In this document: piece after piece, positions 24,929-32,445 of the stretch
How positions within the stretch are numbered: position 1 is the stretch's first letter
Layout of the letters: each line of letters begins with the position of its first letter
Assembly (NCBI GenBank): GCA_018240785.1
Contig: JAFEFC010000026.1
Location: 30,363-94,362, forward strand
From: Pseudomonadota bacterium
GTDB taxonomy: Bacteria > Pseudomonadota > Gammaproteobacteria > Burkholderiales > Rhodocyclaceae
Length of the DNA: 64,000 nucleotides
Direction: 5' to 3'
The notes under the pieces: generated by a model
Seen by the model: the letters and a program-made list of their open reading frames with translations, nothing else
Told to the model about the DNA's origin: nothing
Database searches by the model: none
Program-made: the position numbers and the translations under genes

Positions 24929-24957
24929 TTGCCAGCCACGGGGCTGGCGCTTATGCT
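24929..24957 (+). promoter_or_regulatory. Sigma-70-type promoter of the NsrR gene
   Basis: TTGCCA (24929-24934) and TATGCT (24952-24957) are separated by 17 bases. Between and partly within them, GCCAGCC and GGCTGGC form an inverted repeat (24931-24948) that could be an operator. The NsrR ATG is 34 bases after the -10 box. Confidence 0.5.
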
Positions 24958-24990
24958 CAGCCTGGACTCCTCCCCCGACCCGCAAGATCG

Positions 24991-25500
24991 ATGAAACTCA
25001 CGGTCTATACCGACTACACGCTGCGCGTACTGATGTACCTGAGCTTGCGCCATGAGAGCGGCGCGCTCACCACGATCGACGAGATCGCGGCCGCGTACGA
25101 CATCTCGCGCAGCCACCTGATGAAGATCGTGCATCAGATGGGAGCGGCCGGCCTGCTCGAGACGGTGCGCGGGCGTAATGGCGGCGTGCGACTGGCGCGC
25201 GATCCGGCCGCGATCTCGATCGGCATGGTGGTGCGGATCGCGGAAGGCGATTTTGCCCTGGTCGAGTGCTTCGAGGCCGGCAAGGAGGATTGCTGCGCGA
25301 TCTCGCCGGCCTGCAACCTTACCCGTGGGCTGCGCCGTGCGCTCGATGCCTTCATGCTCGAGCTCGACAGGATGACGTTGCGCGACGCGGTCGCGGCGCC
25401 GAGCGTGGCGGCGTCGCTGCTCGGGATCGAAGGCGCTCAGCGGCGGGTCATTCCGCTCGCGCGTCCGTCCGCGCCGGGCGCCAGACGATCACGCGGCTGA
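24991..25500 (+). CDS. nsrR: NsrR-type Rrf2-family nitric-oxide-sensing regulator
   Basis: A 169-residue Rrf2-family protein. It has a winged helix (about 1-65, with YDISRSHLMKIVHQM) and a cysteine cluster C93, C101/C102, C108 for an iron-sulfur cluster. D8 (TDYT) matches the fourth ligand known for NsrR. NsrR represses NO-detoxification genes until its cluster is nitrosylated. It is divergent from the IpdF-like gene and converges on the neighbouring oxidase operon, overlapping the last gene of that operon by 64 bases at the 3' ends. The link to NO stress fits the truncated haemoglobin gene encoded nearby. Confidence 0.83.
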   Translation: MKLTVYTDYTLRVLMYLSLRHESGALTTIDEIAAAYDISRSHLMKIVHQMGAAGLLETVRGRNGGVRLARDPAAISIGMVVRIAEGDFALVECFEAGKEDCCAISPACNLTRGLRRALDAFMLELDRMTLRDAVAAPSVAASLLGIEGAQRRVIPLARPSAPGARRSRG

Positions 25501-26078
25501 ATCGCCGCCGGGCGCAGCGCGACGACGACGCGGTGCAGCGCGAGGCCGGCGAGCAGGAGCGCCAGCACGATCAGCCCCTTTCCGGCGACGACCTGTTCAT
25601 CAACGAGGTAGCTCACGCACAGGCGCTGCCCTTCGTCCTGGTACAGCAGCCCGGCGGTGGCCAGCATCCAGGCCATGTTGCCGGCGAAGAAGGCGGCGAT
25701 CTCGGGTTCGCTTCGGCGCCAGCTTGCGCGCAGCACCACGCCGGAGAACCACCACGCACCGTACTTCGCCCACTGCACGCCGGCATCGAGAAGACTGAGG
25801 TCGAGCATCGAGGGGATCATCCACAGCGCGCCCACGCAGCTCGCGAACGCGAGCCCCAGCACGCCGTTGGCATCGATGAGACGTGGCAGCCCTGCGGGCA
25901 GGCGGTGGTGCGCGAGCACGGCGCCGGCGGCCCAGCCACTCGCCACAAGCAGCGGCAGCTCCACCAGCATGTGCAGCGCCATGCTGCCTTCGAGCAACTG
26001 GCGCAGGGGCGCCCACAGCAGCAGGAGCGGCAGCGCCGCCAGCAGCCCTGTCGGTAGCCGTCGACTCCCGCTGTTCAT
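25437..26078 (-). CDS. Multi-pass membrane protein of the oxidase/SCO operon
   Basis: A 213-residue protein with about five or six hydrophobic helices (near 10-25, 33-57, 68-88, 105-120, 128-145, 160-185). I do not recognise a named family; its position after SCO and cbb3-type subunit genes suggests an oxidase assembly or copper-handling role (inference). It contains HMLVELPLL near residue 36, where the His and Glu could bind metal. The ATG overlaps the SCO stop (ATGA). Its 3' end overlaps the convergent NsrR gene by 64 bases. Confidence 0.7.
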   Translation of the reverse strand: MNSGSRRLPTGLLAALPLLLLWAPLRQLLEGSMALHMLVELPLLVASGWAAGAVLAHHRLPAGLPRLIDANGVLGLAFASCVGALWMIPSMLDLSLLDAGVQWAKYGAWWFSGVVLRASWRRSEPEIAAFFAGNMAWMLATAGLLYQDEGQRLCVSYLVDEQVVAGKGLIVLALLLAGLALHRVVVALRPAAIQPRDRLAPGADGRASGMTRR

Positions 26079-26746
26079 GAACGTCCCGCGCCGGCGAGCG
26101 CCAGTGCCCGCTCGAGCGCCTGCGGCCAGCGCTCGACATCGTAGATGCCTCGCACGGTGCCGCTGGCGTCGATGAGGTGGATCGCACCGTTATGCACGAA
26201 GCCCCCCATCCCGTCGGGCACCGCGACCACGCCGAGGGACCGCAGCAACGCCTCCTGCGCCGCCGCATCGACCGGGGTGCCGATCTGCCACAGCTCGGCC
26301 TCCTGCCGGTGGGTGAAGCCGTATTCCCGCAGGGCGGCGGGCGTGTCGTGCGCGCGGTCGAAGGCGATCGACACGAGACGGATCGGGCTGTCGGCGCCGA
26401 AGCGCTCGCGCAGTGCGCGCTGCATGCGCGTGTATTCGGCGCCGAGGGCGCTGCATACGGTCGGGCAGCGGGTATAGATGAAGTCGACCAGGAAGACTTC
26501 GCCCGCCTGTCCCGGCCAGGGCGTCGGCGCCGGACCGTACGCACCGGAAAGCTCGACCCCGCGGGCCAGCAGCCGCGCCTTCGCCGCGTCGTCGCGACGC
26601 AAGGCCTCGAAGGTCCAGTATTCGAAGCCGCGGGTCAGCTGGCCCACCAGGGCGACGAAGCCCACCAGCAGCCCCAGGGCTGCAAGCAGGGTTGCCACCA
26701 GCGCGCGCGGACGCGCTGCGGCAGCGCTGCTGCGCGCGCCCGGCAC
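26075..26746 (-). CDS. SCO1/SenC copper chaperone
   Basis: A 223-residue membrane-anchored SCO protein. A helix spans about residues 16-36; the copper site is C94-x3-C98 (TRCPTVC) with a later H185 (GFVHNG). SCO proteins deliver copper to cytochrome oxidase. The start is a GTG that shares its first base with the TAG stop of the haemoglobin gene, so translation is coupled. Its presence in the operon supports a copper-containing (oxygen-reducing) terminal oxidase. Confidence 0.87.
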   Translation of the reverse strand: MPGARSSAAAARPRALVATLLAALGLLVGFVALVGQLTRGFEYWTFEALRRDDAAKARLLARGVELSGAYGPAPTPWPGQAGEVFLVDFIYTRCPTVCSALGAEYTRMQRALRERFGADSPIRLVSIAFDRAHDTPAALREYGFTHRQEAELWQIGTPVDAAAQEALLRSLGVVAVPDGMGGFVHNGAIHLIDASGTVRGIYDVERWPQALERALALAGAGRS

Positions 26747-27198
26747 TAGCCCCGCTCCACGGTGACGCGCCCCTCGTCATCGGCGGTGAACGTCGCCGGG
26801 CGGTTGAAGAACCCGAGAAACAGGCTGCGTCCGATCATCCCGGCGACCTCGCGCAGCCGCTCGCGCGCGGCGGTCTCGAAGCCGGCCTCGGTGTGGCGGT
26901 ACCACAGCGTCATCCAGCGCGCGAAGTGTTCCGGCTCGACGCCCTTGAGCTGCATGTGGGTGGTGTACACGCTGCCGGAGAAGGTGCGGGTGTCGAGGAT
27001 CATCGTCGACCAGAACTCGACCATGCGTCCGAGGTGGGTGTCCCAGTGGTCGCCGATGGCCGCGTCGAACACCGGGGCCAGCAAGGAGTCGCGGCGCACG
27101 TCGGCATAGAAGGCATGCACCAGGCGGTGAAGGTCGTCACGCGTCAAGGCGTCGGCTGCGGTCGTGGCGGAGGCGTTGGGTGGGCTGTTGGCGGTCAT
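26746..27198 (-). CDS. Group III truncated haemoglobin
   Basis: A 150-residue truncated globin. The proximal haem ligand is H91 in VEPEHFARW; the THMQLKG segment before it (H81) and the final RSLFLGFFNR are typical of group III. These globins bind O2 or NO and are often linked to microaerobic growth or NO handling. It sits between the membrane cytochrome c gene and SCO in the oxidase operon next to nsrR, which favours NO detoxification or delivery of reducing equivalents. The start at 27198 was chosen because the upstream frame overlaps the cytochrome gene. Confidence 0.85.
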   Translation of the reverse strand: MTANSPPNASATTAADALTRDDLHRLVHAFYADVRRDSLLAPVFDAAIGDHWDTHLGRMVEFWSTMILDTRTFSGSVYTTHMQLKGVEPEHFARWMTLWYRHTEAGFETAARERLREVAGMIGRSLFLGFFNRPATFTADDEGRVTVERG

Positions 27199-27205
27199 GG
27201 CGTGT

Positions 27206-27799
27206 TCAGGGAAGCGCGGCGAGTTCAGCGCCGCCGGAGAAGGGTTGCTTGCGGTCCGCGAGGCGGGCCCGCGCCGCCGCCACGGCCGCGGCGTCGATCG
27301 GCGATGCGGCGTTGCCCCAAGTGCTGCGGATGTGGGTGAGCACGGCAGCGATCTCGGCATCTCCCAGCGAGCCGCCGAACGCAGGCATCGCGCCCTGGTA
27401 GGCCGTGCCCTTGACCTCGATCGAGCCATTGATGCCATGCAGCAGGATGGCGGCGAGCGTGTCGGGTTTGCCGAGCACCCATTCCGAGCCGGCCAGGGGC
27501 GGAAAGACGCCCGGCAGACCTAGTCCCGTGGGCTGGTGGCAGGCGGCACACATCGAAGTGAAGATGGCGCCGCCATCCACCTTGGCGCCCGCTGCCGGCT
27601 TGTCGCCGGCCAGCTCCGCCGCGCTGCGGCCGTCACCCCAGATCGCCGGCGCATCGAGGTTCGAACGGGAGATGTAAACGACACCGAACGCGGCGAGCGC
27701 CAGCGCGAGCGCGAGGACGAGCCAGGGGATGGGCGTGCGGCCCTCCTCCGGATCGGGATTCTCGCGGCGCTGCTGCGGCAGGATTTCGGGCTTGTTCAT
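27206..27799 (-). CDS. Membrane-anchored monohaem cytochrome c
   Basis: A 197-residue protein with an N-terminal anchor (about 24-44) and one class I cytochrome c domain. Haem is attached at C84-A-A-C-H88, and the axial Met is likely in GAMPAFGG. It follows the CcoO-like gene by 16 bases. A separate single-haem cytochrome in this position probably replaces the dihaem CcoP of a standard cbb3 oxidase, since no ccoP or ccoQ is present. Confidence 0.85.
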   Translation of the reverse strand: MNKPEILPQQRRENPDPEEGRTPIPWLVLALALALAAFGVVYISRSNLDAPAIWGDGRSAAELAGDKPAAGAKVDGGAIFTSMCAACHQPTGLGLPGVFPPLAGSEWVLGKPDTLAAILLHGINGSIEVKGTAYQGAMPAFGGSLGDAEIAAVLTHIRSTWGNAASPIDAAAVAAARARLADRKQPFSGGAELAALP

Positions 27800-27815
27800 G
27801 GGCGTCCTCTTCCGC

Positions 27816-28406
27816 TCAGTTCACGCTTGCCGCATCGACGACCGGATAACTGCGGTCGAGCGACTTCAGGTAGCTCACCAGATCGAGCGCCTCCGGGCGT
27901 GCGACGACGACCTTGCCCTTCGGGGTGAAGTCGGGCGGCAGGGTCACCACGGTCTCGCCCGCTTCGGCCTTGTCGCGAACCTCGAACAGGAAGGGATAGG
28001 CCGGCATGATGCTGCCCGGCGCGTAGGCGCGCGGCTGGTAAAGATGACCCAGATGCCACTGGTCACTCGGCTGACGAACGCCGATGTTCATCAGGTCCGG
28101 GCCGGTGCGCATCGTACCGAGCAAGGGCGGGTCGTCATAGGCGTAGTCGCCGGCCACCGTGGCCCGCCCCCAGGCGCGTCTGGCATCGGGCGCGAACGCC
28201 TGGGCGCGCGGCTGCTGCGAATGGCAATACATGCAGCCATGCTGGATGTATTGCGTTCGCCCACGCAGTTGGGCCGAGGTATAGGGCTTGAGACCTGCGA
28301 CGGGCGGCGTGTCGCGGACCGTCAGGTAGGGCAGCACGACGAGCGCAGCCGTGGCGACCGCCAGCGTGGTCAGGCCACCGAAGATCAGGCGTGTTTCGCT
28401 GTGCAT
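27816..28406 (-). CDS. ccoO: CcoO-like monohaem cytochrome c subunit
   Basis: A 196-residue membrane-anchored cytochrome c (helix about 8-28). Haem is bound at C58-M-Y-C-H62 in the CcoO-typical YIQHGCMYCHSQQ, and the distal Met is in GSIMPAYPFLF. It is the second subunit of the cbb3-type oxidase. The start codon overlaps the CcoN stop (TGATG). It is close in size to standard CcoO. Confidence 0.88.
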   Translation of the reverse strand: MHSETRLIFGGLTTLAVATAALVVLPYLTVRDTPPVAGLKPYTSAQLRGRTQYIQHGCMYCHSQQPRAQAFAPDARRAWGRATVAGDYAYDDPPLLGTMRTGPDLMNIGVRQPSDQWHLGHLYQPRAYAPGSIMPAYPFLFEVRDKAEAGETVVTLPPDFTPKGKVVVARPEALDLVSYLKSLDRSYPVVDAASVN

Positions 28407-30007
28407 CAGATCGCTCCAGGTGCGGAAAGACGGGTGGACGATTGATCCGTGCGGCCCGCGCCGCCGATCAGCAGGCGGACGAAGTGCGCGGCAAACACGA
28501 CATGGCTGAGCACCATCAGGGCACCGCCCACGCTGCGGCCCTGCAGGTAGGGCAGCGTGATCCGCACCGACTCCATGAACCCGCGGCTCTCGTCGAGCAT
28601 CGCGCTGCCCTGCAGCCAGCCGCCGATGGTCAGCGACACGAAATAGATCGCGATGCCGGTCGCGGCCAGCCAGAAATGCAGGCTGATGAGCCGCGGCCAC
28701 GGCCAGTCGCGGCCGGTGACGCGTGGCACGACGAAATAGATCGCACCGAAGAAGACCATCGTGACGAAGCCATAGAGGCCGAGATGGGCGTGGGCCACCG
28801 TGTAGTGGGTGAAGTGGGTGATGACGTTGACGCTTCGCAGCGCCTCGAACGAGCCCTGCACCGAACTCGCCGTGTACATCAGCCCGCCGAGGCAGATGAA
28901 CTGCAGCGTCGGGGAATGGCGCAGCGCGCCGAGGTGGCCCTTGAGCGTCAGGTGCTGGTTCACCGTGAAGGCGACGACCGGCAGGATCATCATCATGCTC
29001 TGCACGATCGACAGGGTGACCAGCCAGGCGGGAACCGGGCCGCCGACGAGATGGTGCCCGCCGACCTGGCCGTAGAAGAAGGCGAGCCCCCAGAAGCCCA
29101 CCAGCGACAGGTTGTAGGACTGGATCGGCCGGCCGATGAGCTTGGGCAGGAAGTAGTAGATCGAGGCCAGCGCCAGCGGCGTGTAGAACAGTCCGAGCAC
29201 GTTGTGGCCGAACCACCAGTTCATCGTCGCCGCTTCCACGCCGCGGTGAAGGCCGGGGACGTTGGCGACGAAGAACAGCACCGGAAACCAGAACAACGCG
29301 CACCCCATGTACCAGACCGATACGTAGAGATGGGCGACCTTGCGCCTGAGCAGGGTGAGGATCAGCGGCAGGCCCACGAGGGCGCCGCCGGCGACGAACA
29401 GGATGTCGATCTGCCACGGGATCTCGAGCCACTCCATGCCGTCGCTGACGCCATAGGCGAGACTGCCCAGCCCGGCGACCAGCGCCGCGTTCCACAGCGC
29501 CCCGCCGAGCAACGCGTAGCGGCCGCCGACGAGCTCGGTCTTGAGCAGGCGCGGGATGATGAACAGCGCCGTGCCCAGGCCGGCCATCGGCGCCCAGCCG
29601 TAGGCCACGGCGTTGAGGTGCAGGGTGCGGATGCGGCCGAAGCTGAGCCAGGCCTCCGACACCAGCCAGTCGGGCGCATGGAGCTTGATCGAGGCGGTGA
29701 GCCCCGCCGCCGAGGCCACGAGCAGCCAGACGAAGGCACAGCAGTAGAAGAAGAACACCACCGCCGCGGTCGAGGCATCCGCCGCGGCGCGATCGAGCAA
29801 TTCCTGGCTGTCCACCGTGCCGGCACCGGCCTTCAAAGAACGATCCGGCGTCAATGTTTCCGGGTGGCCAATCTCGCCGCGGGCGAAGATCACCTCGCTG
29901 CCATCGGCGCTTCGGCTCAGCAGGCGGCTGCGCTGCGACCAGATGAAGAAGCCGAGGCCGACGAGCGAGAGCACGAAGGCCGACATCAGGATCGATAGGG
30001 TGTTCAT
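28406..30007 (-). CDS. ccoN: cbb3-type oxidase subunit I with N-terminal extension
   Basis: A 533-residue haem-copper oxidase catalytic subunit, about 60 residues longer than usual CcoN. Haem b ligand H130 (RTLHLNA), CuB ligands H268, H318 and H319, and haem ligands H406/H408 (VAHAHLG) are present. Y312 sits six residues before H318, where the cross-linked Tyr of cbb3 oxidases lies, so it should reduce O2 and is not a NorB-type NO reductase. The extra N terminus (1-70: a helix at 6-22, then a basic/acidic stretch) resembles a fused CcoS-like segment. The operon also holds CcoO, a monohaem cytochrome c, a truncated globin, SCO and a membrane protein. No strong ribosome binding site is visible before the ATG at 30007. 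Confidence 0.86.
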   Translation of the reverse strand: MNTLSILMSAFVLSLVGLGFFIWSQRSRLLSRSADGSEVIFARGEIGHPETLTPDRSLKAGAGTVDSQELLDRAAADASTAAVVFFFYCCAFVWLLVASAAGLTASIKLHAPDWLVSEAWLSFGRIRTLHLNAVAYGWAPMAGLGTALFIIPRLLKTELVGGRYALLGGALWNAALVAGLGSLAYGVSDGMEWLEIPWQIDILFVAGGALVGLPLILTLLRRKVAHLYVSVWYMGCALFWFPVLFFVANVPGLHRGVEAATMNWWFGHNVLGLFYTPLALASIYYFLPKLIGRPIQSYNLSLVGFWGLAFFYGQVGGHHLVGGPVPAWLVTLSIVQSMMMILPVVAFTVNQHLTLKGHLGALRHSPTLQFICLGGLMYTASSVQGSFEALRSVNVITHFTHYTVAHAHLGLYGFVTMVFFGAIYFVVPRVTGRDWPWPRLISLHFWLAATGIAIYFVSLTIGGWLQGSAMLDESRGFMESVRITLPYLQGRSVGGALMVLSHVVFAAHFVRLLIGGAGRTDQSSTRLSAPGAI

Positions 30008-30145
30008 GGAAGATTTGCCTGTAAAGCACGGGCCCTGGGCCGCCCGAGGCCTGGCATCGGTTCGGAAGGCGATCCGCAGCAAGCGCCAGGCCATGCCCGC
30101 CCGCGACCCACCTGGGGAACCCGGGAAGAGCAGCAGATACGCCCG

Positions 30146-30192
30146 GACGCCATCTCAAAGCTCTACGCACGGTAAATCTTTTAGATGGCGTC
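30146..30192. promoter_or_regulatory. 10-bp inverted repeat in the ccoN upstream region
   Basis: GACGCCATCT (30146-30155) is the exact reverse complement of AGATGGCGTC (30183-30192), with 27 bases between. It lies about 140-185 bases upstream of ccoN and on the far side of the hip operators. No T-run follows, so an operator pair or an RNA hairpin is more likely than a terminator. It does not match the NsrR or FNR consensus as I know them. Confidence 0.4.
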
Positions 30193-30236
30193 TGCAAGAC
30201 CTGTCGGCAGAGCGAACGATCCCGGCCCCTGCTGCA

Positions 30237-30351
30237 TTCCCGACCGGGAAATTCTTGCCCCGTGGGCATCCCTTTCCTATGTACATTTCCCGATCGGGAA
30301 AACTCACTGGCGCCATGCGGAAGCCTGGCCCATAATTTCCCGAACGGGAAA
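30237..30351 (+). promoter_or_regulatory. Three HipB-type palindromic operators at 50-bp spacing
   Basis: Three near-identical palindromes lie before hipB: TTCCCGACCGGGAA (30237-30250), TTTCCCGATCGGGAAA (30286-30301) and TTTCCCGAACGGGAAA (30336-30351). Their centres are exactly 50 bp apart. The last one ends 12 bases before the hipB ATG and touches its ribosome binding site. The remaining part of the 355-base gap between ccoN and hipB holds the inverted repeat at 30146-30192 and nothing else recognised. Autoregulation by HipB is the expected role. Confidence 0.78.
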
Positions 30352-30362
30352 TGAGGATAGCC

Positions 30363-30623
30363 ATGACGTCCATTCGCTCCGCCCAACAACTCGGCGACGC
30401 CCTGCGTGCCGCCCGCAAGCAGCTCGGCCTGACCCAGCCTCAATTGGCGCTGGCCGCGGGCGTGGGCGTGCGCTTCATCGTCGACCTCGAAGCTGGCAAA
30501 TCGACCGTAAGGCTCGAGAATGTCCTGCGGGTGATCGACGCATTGGGGGGAGAATTCCAGTTGAGTGGTTTGCCCGCAGTGGATGCCGATCACTCGACCG
30601 AAGGCAGCGACCATGACGCATGA
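30363..30623 (+). CDS. hipB: HipB-like antitoxin/regulator
   Basis: An 86-residue Xre-family helix-turn-helix protein (LGLTQPQLALAAGVGVRFIVDLEAG, about residues 21-45). It would neutralise HipA and repress the operon through the three upstream palindromes. I chose the ATG at 30363 because GAGGA lies 6 bases before it; an in-frame ATG at 30351 falls inside the third operator. Its stop lies 11 bases inside the HipA coding sequence, the usual arrangement of hipBA. Confidence 0.88.
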   Translation: MTSIRSAQQLGDALRAARKQLGLTQPQLALAAGVGVRFIVDLEAGKSTVRLENVLRVIDALGGEFQLSGLPAVDADHSTEGSDHDA

Positions 30624-31887
30624 GCTGCAGGTCTGGCTGTTTTCCGACCGCGTAGGCACCCTGTCGCTGGTCGATGGGCGCCTCGGCTTCTGCTACACCC
30701 CCGGCTGGCTGTCGCGGCCGAACGCGGTCGCCCTGTCGCACTCGCTGCCCCTGCGGGCCGAGCCGTTCGAGGATCGCGAAACGCGCCCCTTCTTTGCCGG
30801 CCTGCTGCCGGAAGGACAGATGCGTCGCCTGATCGCGCGGCAATTCCAGGTCTCGGGCGAGAACGACTTCGCCCTGCTCGACCACATCGGCGGCGAATGC
30901 GCCGGGGCCGTGACCTTCCTCGCGCCCGGGCAGACGCTTCCAACGCCCGCGCAGACTGGCGAGGTTCGATGGCTGAGTGACGAGGAAATCGTCGCGGTAC
31001 TGGACGAACTGCCTCGTCGCCCCATGCTGGCGGGCAAGGACGGCTTGCGGCTCTCGCTGGCGGGTGCCCAGGACAAGCTGCCGGTGGTCTTCGATGGCGA
31101 GCGCCTCGGCCTCCCCCTCAACGGCACGCCGAGCTCCCACATCCTCAAGCCCGCCATCCACGCCGTCGAGGACAGCGTGATCAACGAAGGATTCTGCATG
31201 ACGCTGGCCGAGGCCCTGCAGCTCAAGCCGGCGAAGGTGAGCGTCCATGCCGTATTGAATCGCCCCTTCCTGCTGGTCGAACGCTATGACCGCGTGCTGG
31301 ATGCACAGGGGCGCCGCCTGCGCCTTCACCAGGAGGATTTGTGCCAGGCACTCGGCGTGGTACCCGAGATGAAGTACCAGAACGAGGGCGGACCGGACCT
31401 GGCGCAATGCTTCGATCTGGTACGCCGTGCGACTCGCCCGAGTGCGCCCCAGGTGCTGCGGCTGTTGGATTACGTGATCTTAAACGCGCTCATCGGCAAT
31501 CACGATGCGCACGCGAAGAACTTCTCCTTGCTCTACTCGGGCAGGATGCCGGTTCTGGCCCCGCTCTACGACACGCTCTCGACCGCCGTCTATCCGACCT
31601 TGACGCTAAAGATGGCGATGAAGATCGGCAGCAAGTACAAGTTCAGCGAAGTCGAGGCCCGTCACTGGGAGCAGTTCGCCGAGAGCGCAGGTCTTGCCAA
31701 GGCGCAGGCACGGCGGCGCATCCTGGAATTGACAAGCTCACTTCCCCGCGCCGCGCGCGCGCTGCAGTCCGACCGCACGCTTGGTTTTGCCGGGAACAGC
31801 GTGGTTGAAAGAATCGTCGCCTTGATCGACCAACGCTGCGCGCTGACGCTTCGCAGGCTGAACGCTCCCGCCTCTCGTGATCGATAG
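30613..31887 (+). CDS. hipA: HipA-like serine/threonine kinase toxin
   Basis: A 424-residue HipA. It has an N-terminal HipA_N-like domain (about 1-105), an ATP-loop segment LSLAGAQDKLP (148-157), the catalytic NHDAHAKN (297-304, base D298, metal N303) and the metal-binding PLYDTLST. HipA kinases phosphorylate a translation component, glutamyl-tRNA synthetase in E. coli, and cause growth arrest. The reading frame is intact with no missing catalytic residue. It overlaps hipB by 11 bases. Confidence 0.9.
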   Translation: MTHELQVWLFSDRVGTLSLVDGRLGFCYTPGWLSRPNAVALSHSLPLRAEPFEDRETRPFFAGLLPEGQMRRLIARQFQVSGENDFALLDHIGGECAGAVTFLAPGQTLPTPAQTGEVRWLSDEEIVAVLDELPRRPMLAGKDGLRLSLAGAQDKLPVVFDGERLGLPLNGTPSSHILKPAIHAVEDSVINEGFCMTLAEALQLKPAKVSVHAVLNRPFLLVERYDRVLDAQGRRLRLHQEDLCQALGVVPEMKYQNEGGPDLAQCFDLVRRATRPSAPQVLRLLDYVILNALIGNHDAHAKNFSLLYSGRMPVLAPLYDTLSTAVYPTLTLKMAMKIGSKYKFSEVEARHWEQFAESAGLAKAQARRRILELTSSLPRAARALQSDRTLGFAGNSVVERIVALIDQRCALTLRRLNAPASRDR

Positions 31888-31901
31888 AGCTCTGCCCACC
31901 C

Positions 31902-31998
31902 ACTGTGAGCGAACAAAGGTGGACTCGACCTGGCATGAAGGCCGAGCATGGCTGAGTTTCAACTCTCGCCAGCAGCGGTTCGAGATCTCAAGAGCAAG
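31902..31998 (+). pseudogene. Remnant of a parDE toxin-antitoxin pair
   Basis: Two overlapping frames look like the junction of a ParD-ParE pair. One ends ...RPGMKAEHG-stop (to 31955), like the C terminus of ParD antitoxins. The other starts at the ATG at 31948 inside that stop region and reads MAEFQLSPAAVRDLKS, the typical start of ParE toxins. After about residue 16 the ParE similarity ends and the sequence runs into the end of the leftward SnoaL gene. Both partners are therefore truncated. It sits directly after hipA, which suggests a spot where toxin-antitoxin modules inserted and decayed. Confidence 0.5.
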
Positions 31999-32008
31999 AA
32001 AGCGCGGG

Positions 32009-32434
32009 CTACACCGCCACCAGTATCCGCGACCGCGTCGCCACGATCTTCCACGCCCCGTCGATGCGGCGATACTCGTCGTCGTACATCACGCCCAGCC
32101 GGCGGGTCGCGCCGGTTTCGGCGTCGAGGTTGAAGTAGGACAGCGCCCAGCGTCCGCGCGCGTGGTCGTCGCCGAGCAGCTCGATCTCGGGATTGGCGCC
32201 GTGGTGGCTGTCGCGCACGCGCGGGTGGCAGGCGAGCGACTGGTAGAGGGCGACGAAGCTGTCGCGGTCCTCGAAGCGGCCGACGGCTTCGTAGTCGACC
32301 ACGATCGGGCCGGTGGCGAAGCAGTCGCGGATGCTCTCGACCTCCTTGAGGTCGCAGGCGTTCAGGTAGCGGTGCTTGAGCTGGCGGATGGCTTCCAGCG
32401 CCTCGAGCCGCGCGATGCGTTGTTCAAGCGTCAT
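32009..32434 (-). CDS. SnoaL/NTF2-fold protein resembling BaiE-type steroid dehydratases
   Basis: A 141-residue SnoaL-like protein. The start (MTLEQRIARLEALEAIRQLKHRYLNACD) resembles BaiE bile-acid 7-alpha-dehydratase. Y23 and D28 match its Tyr30/Asp35, and H77 (SHHGANPEI) matches His83; the position of Asp106 is Tyr here. It could be a hydroxysteroid dehydratase or ketosteroid isomerase-like protein. It is the last of 14 genes in the operon starting with the extradiol dioxygenase, with GGGAGGGG before its ATG, 11 bases after the SDR stop. The activity is inferred from fold and context. Confidence 0.72.
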   Translation of the reverse strand: MTLEQRIARLEALEAIRQLKHRYLNACDLKEVESIRDCFATGPIVVDYEAVGRFEDRDSFVALYQSLACHPRVRDSHHGANPEIELLGDDHARGRWALSYFNLDAETGATRRLGVMYDDEYRRIDGAWKIVATRSRILVAV

Positions 32435-32445
32435 CGCCCCCTCCC

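Noticed and set aside
28406-30007. Possibility that the catalytic subunit is a nitric oxide reductase because NsrR is nearby.
   Set aside because: Y312 sits six residues before H318, as the cross-linked Tyr in cbb3 oxidases, and SCO is present; both point to a copper-containing O2 reductase.
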